Position numbers and translations under genes: made by a program. Shown piece after piece: positions 55,991 to 64,000 of a DNA stretch of 64,000 nucleotides (the stretch's first letter is position 1; every line of letters begins with the position of its first letter). A model generated the notes under the pieces. It ran no database searches and was not told the DNA's origin. It worked only from the letters and a program-made list of their open reading frames with translations. The stretch lies in contig NC_073695.1 of assembly GCF_029784165.1 (NCBI RefSeq), positions 96,639,485 to 96,703,484 of the forward strand. The letters are read 5' to 3'. This DNA is from Wyeomyia smithii. Taxonomy: Eukaryota > Arthropoda > Insecta > Diptera > Culicidae.

Positions 55991-58184
55991 TTTGGGTGCC
56001 AAAGTGTTAGAGGGCTTGCCACTGCTACCCATGTTATACTCACAGAAAACACTAGAGTTACTTTTGCGCTCACGCTATGCGACATACTTGAGAAAAATCG
56101 AGAAACCGGACAAGATGACGTAGCGATTTTCAAAAGTATGCACTGTATTATAAGAGCCACGTCAAATAATCTTCAATATTCTTCAAATTCAAACCTAACC
56201 CAATTATAGTTGTTTCTACAATGCCAACCACAGAACTGAAGCGGCAGCCAAACTGCGCACAACTCGTTCTAATTTATGTCTACATTCACCCATTTGATGC
56301 CGGCTAACTGAATCAGCATTCAGCCTTGAAATTCCAGCTGGCAAATGTACTGTATTTATCGCCGATCTTACGAAGAACTGCCAACTTCTTCGTTAAGCGC
56401 AGCCATTCCATGCACAAAGTAGAAGCGGATTGGAACGGCACAGCGTTTTTGTTGCAGCGGAAATCATTTTGGTGATTGCGAGATAAGCCCGGAAGTTTGA
56501 AGTACCGTGGCTTAGAAATAGATTCGAACTCTTTAAAATTATTTTCCTTGGGAAGTCAAAAAGTCGAATCATTTTGAATGTGAAGGTGTGACATTTTTCG
56601 TGCAATTACCACCTTCTCGAGCTGTTGCAAATTTCACGAATCAAGGCTTGGTAACCTGGTTAAGCGCTTCTGCAGAATTAGTCACTGCATCAGATTTTAT
56701 CTCAAATAAAATTTGATTTTCTCATGAACTTGTTTATCAATCTCACACGACTAGTGAAAAAACCTTCGAATTTGTGACATCAAGATTCATAGAAGCCACT
56801 TTGAATTGTAGAGCACACGATTGTTGTTTAAATCATATTAGGTTTTTTGACAACCAGCAATTTTAACCATTTTTTTTTTTTTGAAAGAAAAATTATCGTA
56901 CTAATCTGCTTTATATAAATTAATTTTGTGTGAGATTTAGATTAATTTCGCGACATTTTTTTTAACTTAATGGTTGAGAAATATCTCTCAAGTGCTAACA
57001 ATTAAACCAACATTAAATATTGGCGCGTTGTAAATGACAATAAGGCAAATATACCGGAGTGAATAGGGCTTCAATAGTCAAAACTTATTAACGATTCTTT
57101 ATCAATTTCTTAATCGACAGATGAATTCTCAAACTTGAGAAACAATAATTGGCATATCTTTGCAATAACTAGCAGACTTGTGACAAGTTCGGTTTATAAT
57201 AAACCGAGTTAGACACCCAATACATTTTCGCATTTTACGCGGAAAATTCATAGCGCGTAAAAAATGCCCATTAAGTAGGCAACAAACCAGAAATAGATTC
57301 GGTTGAAACTACCAAAAATGCCCTAAAATTTGCAGGTTAACGTTTTCCTGCTGACCAATACGGATATGTACAGCAAACGTAATAAACTCTACAGATAACC
57401 TAATGTACCGAATAATTATTTAGCGACGGGAATCTGAAACCACGGCAGCACTATTATTTCGTACATGATATTCGCCCTTTTTTTTGCTACCCTGTATATT
57501 AAAGGGTTAGTTTAGACTTAGAAATTCTACATATACCAAAAGAATTGCCTGCAGCCAGTTGGCGCTTGAGCACTTGAGCTCAGACCCAGGATTACTACAG
57601 GAACCCTAATTTAAAATCGCACCGGGACAAAACTATTGATTTAGCCGTTATGCAACCAAAATTATTATTAAAATGTCAGCCTGAATCGTAAAACTTGTTT
57701 GTATTTAGCCAAACATGCAGAACATTTGAATTTTGTTAAACATAAGGTTCAGAAAAAAAAAATTACCTAAATCTATTTTATCTCGTGGCTTGAAACAAAA
57801 ATATCTCGAATAAAAAAAAATCCTCTCAAGGGACGCCGATAGGCGGAAAAATTTAAAAAAAGCTTTGGACGGGGATTCAATAAGAACCTATCTGAAAGGA
57901 GAATCGCTTCTATATTCATCTTATCGCTTTTGTTTGATCAATTTACCGTCAAGAAGAGCCTACAAGATCTTTTTGCTGTGTTATGAAGGATTAATATAAA
58001 ACCGTCGACAAATATTGCGGGCAGACTTAAAACGATAACTCAATGCAAAACGCCGTTTTAAAAAATAGGATAAAATATAATAAAAAAGAGGTATCTATAG
58101 AACTTAATTTATAAAACTCTCATGGTTTTGAACAGCTCATGAATGTCATCATAAGTTAATATCGATAAAAATACAGAGCTTCAA
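55991..58184. other. Intron sequence, no feature recognised
   Basis: AT-rich with poly-T runs; no gene or repeat family recognised. Confidence 0.5.
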
Positions 58185-58447
58185 GCGATCAATATCGCAC
58201 GCATAGCCTTGGGGCTAATAGCAGTCTCGATCAACTAGATTAGTTGAGAGAATTCGTTATCGATATTGTTTTTGGCACATTTTGCATGTGTAGGATAAGT
58301 ACAACGATACACCGTGCCCCAGTGCTGAGTCGAGAAAACTTCCAGCTCGAAAAGATCCTCGACTCGATCGGGAATCGAACCCGATATCACAACCGTGTGG
58401 GAGAGCTAGCCGACCGACATCGCTAACCACAGATCCACGGGGACGCA
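58185..58447 (-). mobile_element. tRNA-derived SINE, copy 2
   Basis: Nearly identical to 6,940-7,196: same minus-strand tRNA-like head (GTCCCCGTGGATCTGTGGTT, B box GGTTCGATTCCCG) and body. Differences are a few substitutions and the tail side (CATAGCCTTGGGG against CAAGCCTGGGAGG). No clear target-site duplication was seen. Confidence 0.85.
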
Positions 58448-59310
58448 GTTAGCGTGTAAAAGGAAGGACAAAATCAAATTGCAAACAAACACGGATAAAT
58501 AATAAGCATGCCACTTCTCAATAGCGGTATTGCCTCGGTCATATCTCACAATGGATCAACGGTTCTGGGTGCAGTGTGTAAGTCCATACGGGGAAAAAGT
58601 GAGCTTTAGAAAGTACTCTTGAACACCTTCTCTGGCATAACCTCCTTGAACGTATATGCGATTTACGACTGTTTTGTACGTGAGTACGGGAGAATAACAG
58701 GACTTATGCCCGGTTTTAAGTAACAAGTAGAGGTGTGCGAAACTGGCTTTTCTGGTGTCGAAACGAAACGAAACGAAATTAACCCTTAATTTCGGTTTCG
58801 CCAAATTAGTCGAAACGAAATCAAGGTGGATTTCGAGTTCTCGAGACGAAACGAAATTGGTCTCTAAATTTCGCGAAATTTCGAAAAATAAAATAAATGT
58901 TTCTGAAACATAGCATTACAATGATTTGAAACGTTGGCGCGTACGGTAACGAAGTACCTTTCAGCAGCTGATCGCAAGGTGCTTACCTGGTCGACGAAGA
59001 GTAACGTAGGTATTCAGATATCGATAAACCGACAATGACGAGAAAATCAAAAACGTTAAAAACTAAAATCTTGATGCATTCATTTATACAGATTATATTG
59101 CAGGTAATAGTAGCGCGATAGATACAAATGATATGAAGGTCAAACTCGAAATGTCTTTGTAAATAATAATTTAATAAACTTCTGACTGATTCTTTTGGTT
59201 TGAATGCAACTATGTTTAAAATAGTAATCCTTCTTTCATAGCACTTTCATCATTCAAAATCCAAGTTTTGTCCTAGAGCTCGAACTGGCAAACATGAGAG
59301 ATGGTAGGTA

Positions 59311-59484
59311 GGTTTTCAACCATTCCTGTGAGTTTTGGTGTCCCTAGAAAAAATAACTTTTCCAAAGAGTTTTTCTCTATCCAAACGTAAAAGCGACGAA
59401 TCCGATAGCCATTCCTCGGCGGCCTTCTGATGCATTTCTGCATTCTCTAAAAGCAGCAAAATTCACAGGAATGGTTAAAAAGCT
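59311..59484. mobile_element. Short MITE with CCATTCCTGTGA ends
   Basis: TTTTCAACCATTCCTGTGAG at 59,313 faces CAAAATTCACAGGAATGGTT at 59,457. A one-ended relative (TTTTTAACCATTCCTGTAAA) is at 15,741. No coding capacity. Confidence 0.7.
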
Positions 59485-60342
59485 GTAAAACCTTTGGAGG
59501 GCAACCATTTTGAGCTTTAGAGCAACTTTTTTTTTCGCTTTTGTCGACCAGTGTTATTGAATTTTTTTTAACACCGTTTAGTCAGACTAGACTAAGTGAC
59601 ATCTTTATCAATTCGAGGAAAACAAAATTTAAGTCAACTATTCTGTAAACTTTGAAGTTTTCAATATGTTTGCACATTTTTTAATATAACTTAAAATTAC
59701 TTTTTAACTGAGCAGTTCCACAAAAAATGTCCCAGTTTCTATATTTTTTATTTAAATTTGGCTTAAACTTTGCATAAACGTTTCTATAGGCTGAGAAGCT
59801 ATTTAAAATGCTATTTTGGAAGGATTATTGTGATTTTAAATATTTTCAGAGCCAAAACTTTTTTGATCAGTGTGACGTCTCTGGAGAAGTTTTAGATATA
59901 AATTTTATCTTTCCGAAAAAAACTAAAAAAAATCATTTTTTAATGTAAAAGAAACATTAAAATTAATACAAAAAAGCTTATTTTCAAAAATCTTATATTT
60001 TTGTATAAAAATTACAACAAAATTACCGAAGCGATGAAGAAATCAAAAAAAAGTTATATATTTTAAAAAAAAAAAATTTACATAATGTTTATTTTTGGAA
60101 GGACAATATTTTTATCTACAACTTTGCCAAAGGCACTATGCCAATCAAACCAACTGTTTCGATTATAAAAATATTTTAATTACCCACAGAGTGCCCAATT
60201 GAAGATTAAATTATTTTTTCAGCTAAATCGGTTTGTTTGACTGGCATAACTAGTGTCTCTGGTAAGGTTGTAGAAAATAATTTTGTCCTAAAAAAATATG
60301 CTCTCCGAGTTTCTGCGACATCAAAAATAATAAAATGCATTT

Positions 60343-61434
60343 GGGACCATTCCTAAACTACGTGGTCATATTTTGATCCATTTTATACCCTCCTACTCCC
60401 CCGTGGTCATTCGTGGTCTTTTGTTTTGTGATCTTATTCTGCAAATATATGTAGAATAAAGTATGAAAAATTTATAAAAAAAATGAAGGTTTAAGAAAAC
60501 TGATTATTAGTTATTGCGCAAATTGTAAATAGAATTTTCATTAATATCATTTTCTCAAAACCAAAATAACAAATAGATACTGGTTGTTTATTTTTTAATA
60601 ATATTTCATTGTCTTTACCAAATATAATAATTTCCTTACCTGAAAGTAATTTAAAATACGCTATTCTGTTGAGTATATTCAAAATGATTTTTAATTTGTT
60701 GTTGAGTATCAAAATAAATAAAATTTGTTTAAGCAGTTTGATCATCTACGAGAAATTTTTCGCTTATAGTTATGGTAAATTGTATACTCATCTAGGAATC
60801 ATCTAGAAAAATATTTAGTTGATAATAAGTGAAACCTTACTTTTAGTGATTTTCAGGTATCGGATTTGTAACTTAGTTTTTTTTAGTAAATTACAAAGTT
60901 TTTGAATGTCGAACTAAATGTAAACATCTTTCTTTCTTTCTTCAGTTCACGAACATCCAGGTCTTATATATTGTTTTTAAGACCACAACGTTGATTTTTT
61001 TACCGATCGTTGAGTATTGAAATATACTTCCAGGAAAAATGTCATAAATCCCGACGCATTGCAAAATAGAACTATTATTCTGAACAAGTAAATGCCATAT
61101 AAGGCAAAGTCTGTTTAAAACAAAAAAAAGTTTTCTTCGTTTGGATTAATTTGAAAAATGTTTAAAAAATTTGATTACAGTTAATTGCTGACAACTCTCA
61201 AACTTTCCGTGACACTTATTAATTATCAAGCCGTGTCAAATAAATTTTATAATTAAAAAAATTGCGAAAGCTTCGTCTTGACTTAGTGGCAATAATAAAT
61301 TATAAGTCAGAAAAAAGACTACGTGGTCTATTCGTCAACCTCCACACCCCCCGCGTGATTTTTCGTAGTCTTTTGATACACCCCGCCCCACCCTTGTCTC
61401 CCTATATATGACTACGTGGTTTGGGAACGGCCCC
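60343..61434. mobile_element. MITE-like element with CACGTGGTC-type ends
   Basis: Left GGGACCATTCCTAAACTACG, right, inverted, CTACGTGGTTTGGGAACGGC with CCC. TTT flanks both sides (60,340-60,342, 61,435-61,437). Subterminal CCCC-rich segments (60,390-60,405; 61,345-61,400) are also mirrored in style. Interior AT-rich with no gene. Confidence 0.75.
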
Positions 61435-62595
61435 TTTGAAACAAACCAAAAATTATTTTTCTTTCAACCAATCAACAGTTAGAATGGAATGTTGTAATGC
61501 AACGAACAAATAGTTTTCTTTTTACTCAATTAAGTTATTCGTAAACATCCTCGTTCTCTTATTTCTCGTTCTTTCTAACCTTTCTTTTCTTCTAACTTGT
61601 ATATTCACTTTTATGCTATAATCTGAACTTGTTTTTGACATTGTAAAATTTTGTGTCCCCTAAAACAAGAGTAACATTTCTCAGTTATGTGTTCAACGAG
61701 AGCGAACCATGTACTTTTCATTCATTCATTGATAAAGTATACTTTTTTGGTAACACGTTTAAAATATTCTTGATAAAGTACCTGGCAACTTTGAAACCTA
61801 TGCTGACTTTGAAGTCAGAGTGTTTTGAAACAATACTAAAAATTCAGGCAATTACAACTTTTTCTGCTTGACACATCGATCACTCTGTTTGCACACTATA
61901 AGGCATGATATCTTGTCAGCCTAGTGATAGCAATGAACTATCTGAAAAAAACACATTTAAATACACTACGGTGTGCGAAGAGGAGTCCTCTAACACAGAG
62001 AAATCCGAAAAAACGCTTTAAAATTTTTACAAGTCGAGTAGCATAGAACATTTGGCCTGTAAGATAGAGCTTCAGAGCTTTAGATTTGACAGAAATTGCT
62101 ATGCCCTCCTAAACGAAAGACAAAAATTGACCTCTTTAACCTTGTGCGCTGCAAATATAACCACATTTTGATGTACGTAAAAGATGCGTACAATTTATTT
62201 CTACAAACAAATTACTAGATATCTTGTAGCGCATTTGGATGACATGAGTTTTATGCTCTGCGTGAATAAAAAATACCTCCCGTATGATGTTACGGTTTTG
62301 TCTTTAAAAACAAAAATTACCGGCTGAGAGTTTATTACTCTATGTCTGACTTAGTATACCAGATATCTGTTGAGATATATTCAATTTATTTATAGTCGCA
62401 ATGAGAACAAACCAAAGAATGTAATAATGTGCATCGGAAATTTGGTCCAAAATTCGTAATCGTCGAAATTTTGCGAAATTCAACGAAATATTTCGGCAAT
62501 TTCGCGAAACCGAAATTTCGCGAAATTTCGGGAAATTTCGAGTTTTGCGAAATTAAACGAAATCATTCGAAATCTCGCACAGCCTTAGTAACAAG

Positions 62596-62875
62596 CAATC
62601 AAAACTTCTTCAAAGTGCATCATAAAACTAATATTGTTACTAGAAAACCCATCTAACTTTTCAATTCCGTAAACTGTTGGGAACATTCAATCAGTAGCTA
62701 TTTTTTTTACCTCTGTGTGGACTCATCACTGCGACCAGAGACATTTTGATCTATTGTGATATTGCCCAGGTGTTTTCTGTACTCCGCACTTCATATTATT
62801 GGCAGTATTATTATTGAAGTGAATGATACGCTTTTTTTTTATATCCGTGCTTGTGTGTGAGAGTTTACCCTTCCA
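62596..62875. other. Intron sequence with a fragment of the 52.3-kb MITE family
   Basis: GGACTCATCACTGCGACCAG at 62,719-62,738 is the inverse of a block in 52,293-52,576. Nothing else recognised. Confidence 0.5.
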
Positions 62876-62879
62876 TTTC

Positions 62880-63330
62880 AAGCTTACTGCTCTACTATAC
62901 CGCCGAGCCTCTTTTCTATCCTACCAATATCGCCAAATTACAATTCCCTGAACTGAGGCTACACCTAACGTTCCTCTCTAGCCAGGGGTCTATTCTAAGA
63001 GGGACTTATTATGTCAAGAGGAAGGAGTCTTATCGAAACCTCGTTCCTCGTGCCAATATCGCCAATTACAATTCCCTGTAGAGGGTAAATATTTCTGAAA
63101 TCAATTTTATTATAAGAAGGACTTATTTTGTCAAGAGGAAGGAGTCTTATCGAACCTCGTTTCCCCTACCAACACCGCGTCACAATCACAATTCCCTGAA
63201 GAGGCACTCAATGCTTCACCTCTGGTCAGGTTTTTTATAAGTAGGACTTATATTTTTGTCAAGAGGAAGGAGTCTTATCGAAACCTCGTTCCTCCAGCCA
63301 AGACCGCGTCATAATTACAATTTCCTTAAG
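62880..63330 (+). repeat. Tandem array, unit about 117-130 bp
   Basis: TCAAGAGGAAGGAGTCTTAT occurs at 63,014, 63,131 and 63,260; each is followed by CGAAACCTCGTTCC-type and CAATTACAATTCCCTG-type blocks, and a partial unit precedes at 62,925. An inverted single unit lies at 3,030-3,200. The array is followed directly by a SINE-like head. Confidence 0.88.
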
Positions 63331-63464
63331 AGAACTATTATACGTTACTCAGAACAGTTTTATTATAAGAGGGACTTTTTTGTTAGGATGAAAGTCAGCA
63401 AGGGTACTATGGAATTCAGCTTGAGTGAAGGGTATGTAGTAGAGAGCCTGAGTTTGGACCCATG

Positions 63465-63580
63465 TTAAAGTCCTTTGACAACCAAATGGCCTGATTCTAC
63501 TAAGATTCGAACCCACGACCACTTGTTTATCAAAGCGGACTCTGTAACCTTGCGGCTACGAAGCTCTCTCAGTAGCTATT
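63465..63580 (-). mobile_element. tRNA-like SINE head
   Basis: On the minus strand GAGAGCTTCGTAGCCGCAAG contains an A-box-like TAGCCGCAAGG, and GTGGGTTCGAATCTTAG has a B box with one mismatch (GGTTCGAATCT). Acceptor-stem complementarity is absent, so it is a SINE promoter region rather than a tRNA gene. Family differs from the SINE at 6.9 and 58.2 kb. Confidence 0.65.
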
Positions 63581-64000
63581 TACCTTCGTGAGTGAAAATT
63601 TGTAGAAAGTTCTATTAGAATTTGCAAAAGAATCATGTCAAAAATATTTCATCAGAACGAGCTAGATTAAGGCTAGAAATTATAAAAAAAAAATCTTCAG
63701 AACTACAAGACAGTTTGCTTTAAAGCGTGGAAGGCAATAACTGTACAACAAATCAAAATCAATTGTTTTTCTTTAAATTTTTTGTGTTAAGTCTTATGCG
63801 AAATGGTTATAAAATTATTAAAATGATAATCAAGTTCCGCAGGATATAATTATTATTTTTCATTTTGAGCATTTATTTCGTGTTTGAGATCAATTTTCCC
63901 GATATCCGAGAGTGTCTCGCAGTTTTTACCTCGGAAAATCACCTTTTATAACACATCAACAACTTGCCAAATTGGCGCCAACATAATTGCGTATAAAAGA
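63581..64000. other. Intron sequence, no feature recognised
   Basis: AT-rich sequence to the window edge with nothing recognisable. Confidence 0.5.

Larger units (their letters stand above)
58728..62587. mobile_element. Non-autonomous hAT element, 3.86 kb
   Basis: The 8-bp duplication GTAACAAG is at 58,720-58,727 and 62,588-62,595. Termini TAGAGGTGTGCGAAAC and, inverted, TAAGGCTGTGCGAGAT. Both ends carry dense CGAAACGAAA/TTTCGCGAAATTTCG subterminal repeats (58,755-58,890 and 62,455-62,575). No hAT transposase frame; the interior is AT-rich and carries two other elements (59,311-59,484 and 60,343-61,434). Confidence 0.92.

Noticed and set aside
1..64000. CRISPR array or prokaryotic operon
   Set aside because: No regularly spaced identical short repeats with unique spacers; introns, LINEs and mariners show the DNA is eukaryotic.

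Overview
This looks like one large-intron segment of an insect, most likely mosquito, genome. The inference rests on a filamin (cheerio-type) gene with tiny and huge introns, DD37E and DD37D mariner transposases of the kind known from mosquitoes, tRNA-headed SINEs, several non-LTR retrotransposon clades, a Helitron relic and many MITEs. AT content is high outside exons. There is no bacterial-style gene organisation, no CRISPR array and no intact stand-alone tRNA or rRNA gene.

The only confident host gene is filamin, on the minus strand. Three coding exons are visible, in transcription order 12865-11854, 11790-11570 and 587-439. They have consensus splice sites and compatible phases (the 63-bp and 10,982-bp introns are both in frame) and together encode five consecutive filamin-type Ig repeats, the last cut off by the next intron. 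No upstream filamin exon was found from 12866 to 64000, so that stretch is probably part of one or more very large introns, or the 5' region of a short filamin isoform whose first exon lies in it.

The rest is a repeat graveyard. From left: tandem-unit, LINE-tail and histone H2A-like relics (3-5 kb); a duplicated repeat (5-6 kb); a tRNA-derived SINE (6.9-7.2 kb); a Helitron 3' relic (8.2-9.2 kb); a hAT MITE (10.2 kb); a pogo-type MITE (14.1 kb); a DD34D mariner relic and a DD37E mariner (15.5-17.0 kb); an RTE-like LINE (17.1-19.3 kb); and a second DD37E mariner (19.4-28.6 kb) split by a 4.2-kb hAT-like element and by a nearly full LINE ORF2. Then come composite repeats carrying promoter-like TATA/CCAAT modules and palindromic Harbinger-like MITEs (32-36 kb), a nearly intact DD37D mariner (37.0-38.3 kb), nested MITEs (42-43 kb), a fold-back element with about 800-bp arms (44.9-48.2 kb), a second RTE-like LINE containing a mariner fragment (48.3-51.2 kb), LINE relics on the minus strand (51.4-52.1 kb), several MITEs (52-55 kb), a second SINE copy (58.2 kb), a 3.86-kb non-autonomous hAT element (58.7-62.6 kb) and a 120-bp tandem array plus another SINE head at the right edge.

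The mobile elements do not form a pathway with the filamin gene; they fill its introns. The most informative observations are the insertion layers that can be dated by reading frames, target-site duplications and an internal empty site, the large fold-back in a transcribed intron, an H2A-like pseudogene, an unrecognised minus-strand coding remnant at 30.6-31.0 kb, and two GC-richer patches that may hold alternative filamin promoters.
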